Shown piece after piece: positions 17,343-26,775 of a DNA stretch of 64,000 nt. Position numbers and translations under genes: made by a program. Source of the stretch: Ignavibacteriota bacterium (GTDB lineage: Bacteria > Bacteroidota > Ignavibacteria > Ignavibacteriales > Melioribacteraceae); assembly GCA_016708125.1 (NCBI GenBank), contig JADJGF010000001.1, positions 2,564,001 to 2,628,000 of the forward strand, written 5' to 3'. Under the pieces are notes generated by a model, which had not been told where the DNA came from, ran no database searches, and saw only the letters and a list, made by a program, of their open reading frames with translations. How positions within the stretch are numbered: the stretch's first letter is position 1; each line of letters begins with the position of its first letter.

Positions 17343-20300
17343 ATGAGTCGTAAAATTATTTACGTATTATTACTCTTTGCCATACTTCCAATTTTGGTAT
17401 TTGCCGGCGATGGAAGAATTAAAGGTAAAGTAACAGATTTAACAACAGGTGAAGCATTAGTTGGAGCAAACGTAGTTGTTATTGGAACTAGTTTTGGTGC
17501 TGCGACTGATGTTAATGGGGACTATGTAATAATGAACTTAGATGCTGGTCAACATACAGTTAAAGCCAGTTATTTAGGTTTTCAAAGTATTACAATTACA
17601 AACGTGAGAGTAAGTTTAGATTTAACAACTGAAGTAGATTTTCAATTACCTGCCGAGGAAATTTCAGTTGGTACAGTTACAATTGTTGCACAAAAACCAC
17701 TTATCACAAAAGACGCTACAAGCTCAATTAGAAATGTATCTGGTGAAGATATATCAAATTTACCAGTTAGGGGAGTTACAAATATTATTGGTTTACAAGC
17801 TGGCGTTGTTGTTGATGGTGGCAATATTCATATTCGTGGAAGTCGTCCTGATGAAGTTGGTTATTATTTAGAAGGAATTAATATTGCGGATCCGGAAGAT
17901 GGCGGAAGAGAAATTACTCTTTCTAATGATGCTATTGAAGAACTTCAGGTTGAATCTGGTGGATTTACTGCTGAATTTGGCGGATCAAATGCAGGTATTA
18001 TTAGATCGCAATTAAAATCCGGAACAAATGATTATCACGCAAGTGTTGAATATATTACAGACAATGTTGGATTTGATTCAAAAGATAATTTTAAAAACCA
18101 ATCACAAAGATTAGGTGCATATTGGTATGGTTATAATGAAACTAGTTTTTCATTAAGTGGACCTGTTCTTGAAAACCAAATTAAATTTTTCTACAACTTA
18201 AATTATAACTTTGATAGAAGCCAAGCAAAAAGAGCATATCCTGGTTTTGATTTAGGGCTAATTAATGATGGTTTTGGAGTTGATACAATTAATTTCTTCT
18301 ATCCAGCTGGTGTTCGTCAAAATCAGTTAAGAGAAGCTTTTACCCACTCTGGTTCTATAACAATGGATTTCAATCCAATCTTAGTTAGGCTTACTGGAAC
18401 ATATTCTGATGGTTGGAATGATGTTGGCGGTGACGGAGTGTTTGACATTTTAAATAATAGAATTTCAACAAATGATTGGTCAAACGGAAGTTTCAGCTTA
18501 AAAGTTAAACATGTTGTTACTCCAAATTTATTTTATGAGTTAACAGGTGGATTGTCAATGAGCCAAGGTGAAGTTTCTGATCCTTATTTAGGAACTGACT
18601 ATTGGGCATATGGTGATAGTATTGCTAACTCAAATGCAGGTAATGTTTGGGTAAGAAAAGCTCGTGAATTAGCAACTTGGACCAAACAAGGATTAACTGC
18701 TGCAGACAGACGTTATATTGAACCAACTGATTTTTCAGTTTATGGTTATACATTTGATGCAGATGGTGCAGTTTCTCAAAACAGTTCAAAATTTGATCAA
18801 CTCGGTTTAACCGGAAGATTTGATTTAACGTACTTACCATCTAAGCATCATAACATTAAAATTGGCGGTGAGTTTAAACAATATACTTTAAGAAACTGGT
18901 CAACTTCAGGATCACAATCAGGTTTTGCAAGAACACTTGCAAATAATCTACTAAAAGCATATGGATCTAACCCAACCCAAGCACAAATAGATGCTGAAAA
19001 AGCAAAAATTTTATATACAGCAGGTGTTAATAATTATGGTTATGACGTTTATGGTAATGAATTTGATGGCGATGGAGAAGTAAACGGTGTTGACGGAAAA
19101 TTTTATGCACCACACAAACCGGTAGAAGCAGGTTTCTATATTCAAGATAAAGTTGAATTTGACGATATAATCTTAAACCTTGGTTTAAGATATGACTATT
19201 TTGATATGGATAATATGCAGTTAATAAACCCTGAAATGCCTGAAGATGGAGTTTCTGATACATGGAATAGTGGAGAACTAAATCTTGCAGGATTCAAAGA
19301 CGTAGCTTCATTCAGCGGTTTAAGTCCAAGATTAAGCGTTTCATTCCCTGTTACAGATAGAACAGTTTTTCATGCTGGATTTGGAAAATATGTTCAACAA
19401 CCTGCATTAGATGAAGCATATCTTGGCTATCATCAACTAGCTTATCAGTTAGGTCAAAGCTTTTTCTTCTCTGATCCAACTGGTCAAAATTTAAGACCAA
19501 TTAGAAAAACACATTATGAATTTGGTTTCAGACAACAATTGACGGACTTTTTAGCTTTTGATATTACAGGATTTTATGATGATGTTAAAGGACAAGTGTT
19601 CTTCAATTTACAGAGAACAGATGCTAACTCAACTTATGAATCATATAATATTAAACAAAACGGTGACTTTGCAACAACTAAAGGTGTTGAAATACAACTA
19701 ACAATGAGAAGATTCCAAAGATTAAGCGGTTCTGCTTCATTGTCACTTCAAGATGCTGCTGGTACCGGTACAAATCCTAACAGCAACTCTGGTATAGTTG
19801 GTGCTCCTTTAGATGGTGTAACAATTTTCAAACCTAATTATGTTGCTCCTCTAACTTATGATAGACCACTAAAAGGTAATATTTTCTTAGATTACAGATT
19901 TGGTGTAGACGATGGTCCTGCAGTATTTGAACAATTAGGTGTTTCAATTCTTGCTTCATTTGCAAGTGGTCATCCTTTTACGAGAGGAACTGGTAGTGCC
20001 GGTATGGAAACTGACTCTAGATTTAGAAGCCCATTAGAGCCGCTAAATTCATCCTTAACTCCTTCTACGTTTAATGTTGATCTCAAGATTGATAAATCTT
20101 TCAGATTATTTGATCAATTATATGCAAATGTTTATGTAAGAGTATTAAATCTTTTTGACAATAGAAACGTTGAAGATGTATTTAAAAGAACAGGCGCTGC
20201 TGATGATGATGGTTATTTAGCTGATCCTACTTTAGGCGGAAAAAAGATAGAAGATTACGGACCGATATTTAATGATATATATCAAGCATTAGAAATAGAT

Positions 20301-20360
20301 TACCAAGGTTACTATTCAAATGCTAGACAAGTATTGTTAGGCATAAGATTAGAGTATTAA
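17343..20360 (+). CDS. TonB-dependent outer-membrane receptor with N-terminal carboxypeptidase-regulatory-like domain
   Basis: A 1005-residue protein with a signal peptide (about residues 1-21). A carboxypeptidase D regulatory-like beta-sandwich follows ('GRIKGKVTDLTTGEALVGANVVVIGT..GAATDVNGDYVI', about 24-105). The plug domain is about 118-230 ('RGSRPDEVGYYLEGINIADPEDGG..SNDAIEELQVESGGFTAEFGGSNAGII'), and a large 22-strand-type barrel follows. The protein ends 'VLLGIRLEY' with a terminal aromatic residue, as barrels do. It imports an unknown ligand using TonB/ExbBD energy. The next two genes encode exported proteins in the same direction with 35- and 24-base gaps, suggesting one transport or secretion unit. 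Confidence 0.93.
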   Translation: MSRKIIYVLLLFAILPILVFAGDGRIKGKVTDLTTGEALVGANVVVIGTSFGAATDVNGDYVIMNLDAGQHTVKASYLGFQSITITNVRVSLDLTTEVDFQLPAEEISVGTVTIVAQKPLITKDATSSIRNVSGEDISNLPVRGVTNIIGLQAGVVVDGGNIHIRGSRPDEVGYYLEGINIADPEDGGREITLSNDAIEELQVESGGFTAEFGGSNAGIIRSQLKSGTNDYHASVEYITDNVGFDSKDNFKNQSQRLGAYWYGYNETSFSLSGPVLENQIKFFYNLNYNFDRSQAKRAYPGFDLGLINDGFGVDTINFFYPAGVRQNQLREAFTHSGSITMDFNPILVRLTGTYSDGWNDVGGDGVFDILNNRISTNDWSNGSFSLKVKHVVTPNLFYELTGGLSMSQGEVSDPYLGTDYWAYGDSIANSNAGNVWVRKARELATWTKQGLTAADRRYIEPTDFSVYGYTFDADGAVSQNSSKFDQLGLTGRFDLTYLPSKHHNIKIGGEFKQYTLRNWSTSGSQSGFARTLANNLLKAYGSNPTQAQIDAEKAKILYTAGVNNYGYDVYGNEFDGDGEVNGVDGKFYAPHKPVEAGFYIQDKVEFDDIILNLGLRYDYFDMDNMQLINPEMPEDGVSDTWNSGELNLAGFKDVASFSGLSPRLSVSFPVTDRTVFHAGFGKYVQQPALDEAYLGYHQLAYQLGQSFFFSDPTGQNLRPIRKTHYEFGFRQQLTDFLAFDITGFYDDVKGQVFFNLQRTDANSTYESYNIKQNGDFATTKGVEIQLTMRRFQRLSGSASLSLQDAAGTGTNPNSNSGIVGAPLDGVTIFKPNYVAPLTYDRPLKGNIFLDYRFGVDDGPAVFEQLGVSILASFASGHPFTRGTGSAGMETDSRFRSPLEPLNSSLTPSTFNVDLKIDKSFRLFDQLYANVYVRVLNLFDNRNVEDVFKRTGAADDDGYLADPTLGGKKIEDYGPIFNDIYQALEIDYQGYYSNARQVLLGIRLEY

Positions 20361-20395
20361 TCAAAACTGATTATTAAAGTTATAGGAGAAAATTT

Positions 20396-23300
20396 ATGAA
20401 TAAATATAAAATAAATACTCTTCTCATATTGCTGATTTCATTTTTTATGGCAATGGAAGTTTATGCTGAAGGAGAGTTAAATACTAAAGGTAAAACCCTT
20501 AGTAAAGTTACTGGGTCACCATCAAGAACTCGTTTAAATATTAACAATATTTCAACTTGGATATATAATGATGGAAATTCCGATCTTGACCCAAATGGTA
20601 ATTCGGGTTTAATATTCCCAAAAGGAAGTAATAAAGGCGCAGTATTTCAATCAGGATTAGTTTGGGGTGCAAAAGTATCCGGAGAATTAAGAGTAGGCGG
20701 TTCAACATATTCTCAAGGTTTAGTTCCCGGTGCTGTTGTAAATGGCGAACGTGAAGATTCAGACGCTGATCATGTTAGAATTTATAGAGTTAGACCTGAT
20801 TGGGAAGATGGAAGTATGGTTAGTGAAATTAATGATGGAGAAGGTGCTGAAGCAGATATCAGAGCACAATATGAAAAAGATTGGAACGAATGGCCAGCTG
20901 AATTTGGCGCACCTTATGAAGATGTTGATGCAGATGGTTCTTATGATCCATCAATAGACATTCCCGGATTCGCTGGTGCAAACCAAACAGTTTGGTTTGT
21001 TGCTAATGATTTTGATGTTGCAACAGCACAAAGTATGTATGGTTCTGATCCTATGGGAATTGAAATGCAGGCTACTTTCTGGGGTTATTCTTTAGGTGGA
21101 GCCTTAGGAAACGTAATTTTTAGAAAATACACACTTATTAATGAAAGTTCAAACGTTTTTGACTCAATGTATGTGTCTATGTGGTCTGATATTGATAACG
21201 GTTTTGCAGGCGATGATCTTTCAGCTTGCGATGTTGACCGTTCTTTAATGTACTGCTATAATGGTGATGAAGATGATGATGGTATTTATGGACCAAATCC
21301 GCCGGCAGTTGGATTTGACTTTTTCCAAGGTCCAATTGTTCCGGGAGAAGCAACTGATCAGGCAATATTCAAAAACAAAAGAATATCTGGTTATAAGAAT
21401 TTACCAATGAGCGTGCATTATTTCTTTATTAATGGTCATCCGGTTTACAATGACCCTGATTTAGGTGAATATGTTACAGGTACTTTGCAATTTCACAACC
21501 TTTTTAGAGGACTTATAACAACTTCAGGCGAACAATTTATTGATCCAACAACCGGTGAAGCTACTATGTTTACATTAGCAGGTGACCCAATTACCGGAAC
21601 AGGCTGGGTTGATGGCGTTCTTGAAGCACCGGACGATAGACGTCAAGGTATGGTTGCAGGTCCTTTTACTATGGCTCCTGGTGATACTCAAGAAGTTGTA
21701 GTTGCAGAATTAGCTGCAGGAGCTACACCGGGTGTTAATAGATTACAAGCTATTCAGTTATTAAGAATTTATGATGATATTGCACAATCTATTTATGACA
21801 ACTTTTTTGAATTACCTTCACCTCCTCCTTCTCCAATAACCACAGTAACAGGTTATGAGAATGAAGTAATTGTTAATTGGGGCGAAGATCAAACAAGAGT
21901 TGATGATATAGAATTAAATTATAAAGCTACAGGTATTGCTAATAGAGGTGAGTTTACTTTCCAAGGATATAATCTTTATCAATTACCAAGTAGATCAGCT
22001 ACAAAAGAAGAAGCTGTAAGAATTGCTACTTTTGATATTGTTGATGAAGTAAAAGTTATTCTTGATCAAGAAGTTGATCCTGAATCAGGCGTTACTTTAA
22101 TGTTACCACAACAATTTGGTGATGATAATGGTGTTCAACATTCTTTCCAAGTTACAAAAGATTATATTAGTGGCGAACAGCTTGAAAACGGTACACCGTA
22201 CTATTTTGCGGTAACGGCATATGCATATAATCCTGATAGTATTCACGTACCAAATACGCTTGAAACACCTTTAAATATTATGGAAGTTGTTCCACAGAAT
22301 CCAAATCCTGGTTACACTTTACCGGATTTTGAATATGGTGATGGTTTAGAAGTAACACAAACTTCTGGAACGGCAAATGCTGTTGTAACTGCTAAAGTAG
22401 TTGATCCTATGGCTTTAACGGGACATGATTATGAAGTTTTCTTTGATCAACAACACTATTATTTTGATAAAGATGGAATTTGGAAAAAAACAAATTTCTC
22501 AGATTCTGTTGGTGCAAGTTTAGGTAAACCCGGAGATCAAGGACCTTCAACAATTTCCCCTTTACCTGCAATTTATGCCCCAAATAATACATTAGATCTT
22601 CACTTTACTGTTAATATTCTAGCACCGGATTATAACTATGCTGATGCTGTTCAATTAAAATTCCCAGATGGAATTAAAATTAATAGCGTTAATACTATAT
22701 CAAGCAATCATGATGCAGATGGTATTGTTAATGGTCAAGTTGTTACTTGGGGTTCACCAGATACAACAGGTGATGGTCCTTTTGTTGGCGGTGAAGATTT
22801 AATTGTTAACATAGATTTTGTAGAGCCAACTTTTACGGTTGATTATGTAATATTTGATGATGGTTGGTCAACACTTTATGCACTTGATACTGGCGATTCA
22901 ACATATCTTAATTTAGGAAATGGTATCGTTGATGGACTTGGAACTGTTACTTTAACCGGCGAAACTGGCTATCAATTTAAAACTGAAAAACATTGGAATG
23001 TTAGAGATTTAACAACCGGCTTACCTGTTGTTGAAGATCAAAGAGTTTTAGCTGGTGTAAATGTTTATACCGGTGTTGCAGAAGGTGTTAACGGCGCTCC
23101 TTTGGCTGATGGAATTCAAGTTGATATTGATGGATTATATGATACTCCAATTAATACTTTTAGTGTTGCATTTTCAGCTCCGTTAGATGAGGATGGTGTT
23201 TATAGTGGCGATTCTAGATTATCAGGTTCACCATCTACTGCAAATAATGCATCTAGAATAGTTTTTGTAAATTACACTTATTTTTCAGGTGTTATTTCTA

Positions 23301-24211
23301 GCTGGGCATATGATAACTTTGGTGGTGTTGGTGCAACAGATATTGAAACTTTGCAACAAGATTATGAAATTAGATTTACTGGTGTTTGGGATAGTACTGA
23401 AGTTAATGGACAAAAAGTTCATTACATAAAAGAAGGCGGACAAATGGCAACTTGTTTTAGAATGACTGATGCTGCCTCATTAGCTACAAATCCGTTAAAT
23501 CCAAATCCTGGTGTTGCTGAACCATTCTTAATAAGAATTCCTTTTGAAGTTTGGAATGTTGATGATCCTGCTAATCCGTATCAAGTTAACTTTACTTATC
23601 GAGATCGTGCAAGAACTGGAACAGAGAATCCATTTTATTCATGGAATATGTCAAACAGAATGTATGCAATTGTTGTAAATTCCCCTTACAATCCTGAACA
23701 AGTAATTCAAATAGATGGTGGACCGGATGAATTCAATGCCAAAGCAACTTGGGTGTGGGTATTTTATGGATTGAATTACCATCCTGGGGATGCTGTTAAA
23801 TTTACATATGCAAATCCATTACAATTAGGTAAAGATACATTTAGATTCAAAGCTCCTGTTACTACATATTCAGCTACAAATGCAGCAACAGATGTAAAAA
23901 ATGTTAATGTTTTCCCAAATCCATATTATGGTGTGAATCCAAATGAAATAAACAAATATCAAAGATTTGTTACATTCAATCATCTTCCATCAAAAGCAAA
24001 AGTTAGAATATTTAACTTGGGCGGTCAATTGGTAAGAACTTTAGACAAAGACGATGCTTCTCAATTTTTAAGATGGGATCTTTATAATGAAAGCAGTTTA
24101 CCAGTTGCAAGCGGAATGTACATAGCATATATCGATATGCCTGAACTTGGTAAAACAAAGATATTAAAAGTAGCAATAATCCAGGAAACACAAATTCTTG
24201 ACAGATTTTAG
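20396..24211 (+). CDS. Large exported protein of unknown function with a sorting-domain-like C-terminus
   Basis: A 1271-residue protein with a signal peptide (about 1-24, ending 'MEVYA'). It is rich in aspartate, glycine and aromatic residues, with a beta-sandwich/fibronectin-like segment around residues 475-625 ('VTGYENEVIVNWGEDQTR', 'GTPYYFAVTAYAYNPDS'). The last 100 residues ('VKNVNVFPNPYYGVNP', 'KVRIFNLGGQLVRTL', 'GMYIAYIDM') follow the layout of T9SS type A sorting domains, although the last strands are not classical. It probably sits on the cell surface or in the outer membrane complex of the neighbouring receptor. No enzyme motif recognised. Confidence 0.75.
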   Translation: MNKYKINTLLILLISFFMAMEVYAEGELNTKGKTLSKVTGSPSRTRLNINNISTWIYNDGNSDLDPNGNSGLIFPKGSNKGAVFQSGLVWGAKVSGELRVGGSTYSQGLVPGAVVNGEREDSDADHVRIYRVRPDWEDGSMVSEINDGEGAEADIRAQYEKDWNEWPAEFGAPYEDVDADGSYDPSIDIPGFAGANQTVWFVANDFDVATAQSMYGSDPMGIEMQATFWGYSLGGALGNVIFRKYTLINESSNVFDSMYVSMWSDIDNGFAGDDLSACDVDRSLMYCYNGDEDDDGIYGPNPPAVGFDFFQGPIVPGEATDQAIFKNKRISGYKNLPMSVHYFFINGHPVYNDPDLGEYVTGTLQFHNLFRGLITTSGEQFIDPTTGEATMFTLAGDPITGTGWVDGVLEAPDDRRQGMVAGPFTMAPGDTQEVVVAELAAGATPGVNRLQAIQLLRIYDDIAQSIYDNFFELPSPPPSPITTVTGYENEVIVNWGEDQTRVDDIELNYKATGIANRGEFTFQGYNLYQLPSRSATKEEAVRIATFDIVDEVKVILDQEVDPESGVTLMLPQQFGDDNGVQHSFQVTKDYISGEQLENGTPYYFAVTAYAYNPDSIHVPNTLETPLNIMEVVPQNPNPGYTLPDFEYGDGLEVTQTSGTANAVVTAKVVDPMALTGHDYEVFFDQQHYYFDKDGIWKKTNFSDSVGASLGKPGDQGPSTISPLPAIYAPNNTLDLHFTVNILAPDYNYADAVQLKFPDGIKINSVNTISSNHDADGIVNGQVVTWGSPDTTGDGPFVGGEDLIVNIDFVEPTFTVDYVIFDDGWSTLYALDTGDSTYLNLGNGIVDGLGTVTLTGETGYQFKTEKHWNVRDLTTGLPVVEDQRVLAGVNVYTGVAEGVNGAPLADGIQVDIDGLYDTPINTFSVAFSAPLDEDGVYSGDSRLSGSPSTANNASRIVFVNYTYFSGVISSWAYDNFGGVGATDIETLQQDYEIRFTGVWDSTEVNGQKVHYIKEGGQMATCFRMTDAASLATNPLNPNPGVAEPFLIRIPFEVWNVDDPANPYQVNFTYRDRARTGTENPFYSWNMSNRMYAIVVNSPYNPEQVIQIDGGPDEFNAKATWVWVFYGLNYHPGDAVKFTYANPLQLGKDTFRFKAPVTTYSATNAATDVKNVNVFPNPYYGVNPNEINKYQRFVTFNHLPSKAKVRIFNLGGQLVRTLDKDDASQFLRWDLYNESSLPVASGMYIAYIDMPELGKTKILKVAIIQETQILDRF

Positions 24212-24235
24212 TGTTTAATATTAAAGGAGAAAAAA

Positions 24236-25261
24236 ATGAAGAAAATAAATTTAATTTTTATGATTCTAACGATCATTGCTACTAGCTCACTTTTTGGCCA
24301 ATCTGATAGAAATGGAACAGCTGGGGCAACCGAGCTTTTAATTCCTGTTGGTGGTCGTGGTGTAGCAATGGGTAATGCAAATTTAACTAATTCAGTTGGC
24401 GTAGATGCTATTTTCTGGAATCCTGCAAATATTGCACGCTCTAATAATTCAGTTGATGTTATGGTTTCTCATATGAACTATATTGCTGATATTGGTGTTC
24501 AATTTGGAGCAGTAGGTGTAAATTTTGAAGAATTTGGAAGTATTGCATTTAGCATTAAATCACTTTCTGTTGGTGATATTATTAAAACAACTGTTGAAAA
24601 CCCAGATGGAACAGGTCAAACTTTTGCTCCTCAATATTCAACAATTGGGTTGTCATATTCAAAAATGTTAAGTGATAGAGTATCTGTTGGTTTAAACCTA
24701 AACTATATTAACGAAACAATTGATTTGGTTAGTGCTTCTGGTTTTGGTTTTGATGTTGGCGTTACTTATGCAGATTTAGCAGGAATAAATGGTTTTGATA
24801 TGGCTGTTATACTCAAAAATATTGGATCAGATATGTCTTTTGATGGTTCCGGACTTTGGATTCAAGCTGTAAATGCGCAACAAAGACGAGATGAGCAATT
24901 CTATAAAATAGAAGCAGCAAGTTTCTCTTTACCAACAACACTTGATATTGGTTTAGGCTATACCTTATCAATTGACGCTCAAAATAATCTTAATTTTGTT
25001 GGTACATTTGTTAACCATAACTACTATACAGATCAGTATAAAGTTGGTGCTGAATATAGTTATGATAACTTACTCTTTTTTAGAGGCGGTTATAATCATA
25101 CTACAGAATTTGAAGCTTCTGAAACTCTATACAAATTTAGTGCTGGTTTTGGTATTAACTATAATTTGAGTGGTGTTGGAGTTCAAATTGACTATGCATA
25201 TTTACCAACAGAGTTCTTTGATGATACGCACCTAATTTCTTTATCATTAGGTATTGAATAA
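24236..25261 (+). CDS. PorV/PorQ-family outer-membrane protein
   Basis: A 341-residue protein with a signal peptide (about 1-21, cleavage before Gln). 'GTAGATELLIPVGGRGVAMGNANLTNSVGVDAIFWNPAN' is the characteristic N-terminal block of PorV/PorQ (FadL-like) barrels of T9SS bacteria, and the rest is alternating beta-strand sequence ending in 'LSLGIE'. PorV shuttles T9SS cargo to the attachment complex; paralogues like this one often accompany TonB receptors and surface proteins. Its position as the third gene of the cluster supports delivery or anchoring of the preceding 1271-residue protein. This is inference. Confidence 0.85.
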   Translation: MKKINLIFMILTIIATSSLFGQSDRNGTAGATELLIPVGGRGVAMGNANLTNSVGVDAIFWNPANIARSNNSVDVMVSHMNYIADIGVQFGAVGVNFEEFGSIAFSIKSLSVGDIIKTTVENPDGTGQTFAPQYSTIGLSYSKMLSDRVSVGLNLNYINETIDLVSASGFGFDVGVTYADLAGINGFDMAVILKNIGSDMSFDGSGLWIQAVNAQQRRDEQFYKIEAASFSLPTTLDIGLGYTLSIDAQNNLNFVGTFVNHNYYTDQYKVGAEYSYDNLLFFRGGYNHTTEFEASETLYKFSAGFGINYNLSGVGVQIDYAYLPTEFFDDTHLISLSLGIE

Positions 25262-25294
25262 TTGCACTGTTAGTTTAGTCAATTATTATTAATT

Positions 25295-25329
25295 TTCCTG
25301 AGTCTATTAATTTAGACTCAGGAATTTTT
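25295..25329 (+). terminator. Strong rho-independent terminator after the PorV-like gene
   Basis: TTCCTGAGTCTA (25295-25306) pairs perfectly over 12 bases with TAGACTCAGGAA (25313-25324) across a six-base loop, followed by TTTTT. It closes the receptor/surface protein/PorV unit. Confidence 0.93.
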
Positions 25330-25365
25330 GTTTTAAAAGGTTGAATAACTAATGTATGAGGAACT

Positions 25366-26745
25366 ATGAAATTTAAATTATACTATTTATTTATCGTTTT
25401 TTTAATCAATCCAATTTTAATGTTATCTCAAGAACAAATTGGTTTTGATTTTGATTATGCAAAATTTGAATACGATGATGAAAATTCTTACCTTGAAATT
25501 TATTATTCTTTAACCCAAAATACTTTTGCATTAAACAAAACAGATTCCGGAAATTTTATTTCCGCAAATATTAAAATTACTTTAACAAATGAAAATAATG
25601 TAAAAACACTAAGCGAAAATTATAATCTGAAAACAAGTATTGATACTACCTCTTCAAATTATCTAAACGAAGATTTAGTTGGAATTTTAAGCTATAAAAT
25701 ACCACATGGTAAATACAATTTTGAAATTATTGCTTTGGATAATTATTCGCAGAATAACACCAAAAAAATAAATGAAGTAATTGAACTCATACCGCTTGAA
25801 AAAAATAAAATCCACATTAGTGATATTCAACTTTGCTCAAACATAATTCATGAAGATGCAAATCCCAATTCAATTTATTTTAAGAATAGTTTAGAAACTA
25901 TACCAAATCCTAAAAGTGTTTACGGTTCCAAATTACCGGTATTGTTTTACTATCTTGAATTTTATAATAAGCAGAAAGAAAATTTTAACGATTTGAAAAT
26001 GAAAAGGATTATTTATAAAAATGAAAAAATTCAACATAGTGATGAGGAAAAAATAACATTAGATAATAATTCTATTGTGAAAGCCGGATTTGTTAAAATA
26101 TCAAAATTTTCTTCCGGAACTTACACACTTTCCGTAAATATTGTGGATTCGCAAAATCATTTACTTGCAAATAGCTCAAAGAAATTTTATGTTTTTAATC
26201 CCGGTATAAAAGACGATGAGAAAATTGAATCAACAATTTTGGCGGGCAGTGAATTTGATTTGATGACTGAAGATGAATGTGATTATAATTTTGAAATTTC
26301 CAAATACATAGCAGCAAAATCTGAAATTCAATTGTATGAAAAACTTTCGCAAATTGAAGCTAAAAGAAAATTTCTTTTTGATTTTTGGCGTAAGCGAGAT
26401 ATTGATCCTAACACACCATCAAATGAATTTAAAGTAAAATATCTTGAAAGATTAGATTATGTCAATTCTGATTTTAGTAATAAATTTAGGGAAGGTTACA
26501 AAACAGATAGAGGCAGAGTTGTATTGATGTATGGAAGACCGGATAGAATTGATACGTTTGAAAATGAATCAACAATTAAACCTTATGAAATTTGGTATTA
26601 TGATAATATGGAAGGAGGAGTATTATTTGTGTTTGGCGATACCATGGGAATTTCAGATTTAGAATTACTTCACTCAACTAAAATGGGTGAATTAAGAAAT
26701 GAATCTTGGGGAGATAGAATTTCAATTTATGATACAAATCAATAA
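25366..26745 (+). CDS. GWxTD-domain exported protein (copy 1)
   Basis: A 459-residue protein with a signal peptide (about 1-21, 'LMLSQ'). The C-terminal 160 residues match the GWxTD domain: 'KRKFLFDFWRKRD', 'REGYKTDRGRVVLMYGRPDRID' (the motif reads GYKTD here), 'PYEIWYYDNMEGGVLFVFGD' and 'LLHSTKMGELRNESW'. The N-terminal half is beta-rich and specific to this pair of genes. GWxTD proteins are common in Bacteroidota/Chlorobi and relatives; their role is not established. The next gene encodes a paralogue with the same architecture, so a tandem duplication is likely. Confidence 0.88.
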   Translation: MKFKLYYLFIVFLINPILMLSQEQIGFDFDYAKFEYDDENSYLEIYYSLTQNTFALNKTDSGNFISANIKITLTNENNVKTLSENYNLKTSIDTTSSNYLNEDLVGILSYKIPHGKYNFEIIALDNYSQNNTKKINEVIELIPLEKNKIHISDIQLCSNIIHEDANPNSIYFKNSLETIPNPKSVYGSKLPVLFYYLEFYNKQKENFNDLKMKRIIYKNEKIQHSDEEKITLDNNSIVKAGFVKISKFSSGTYTLSVNIVDSQNHLLANSSKKFYVFNPGIKDDEKIESTILAGSEFDLMTEDECDYNFEISKYIAAKSEIQLYEKLSQIEAKRKFLFDFWRKRDIDPNTPSNEFKVKYLERLDYVNSDFSNKFREGYKTDRGRVVLMYGRPDRIDTFENESTIKPYEIWYYDNMEGGVLFVFGDTMGISDLELLHSTKMGELRNESWGDRISIYDTNQ

Positions 26746-26775
26746 TTTGAAATACAATCATTTAAACTAAAAAGA

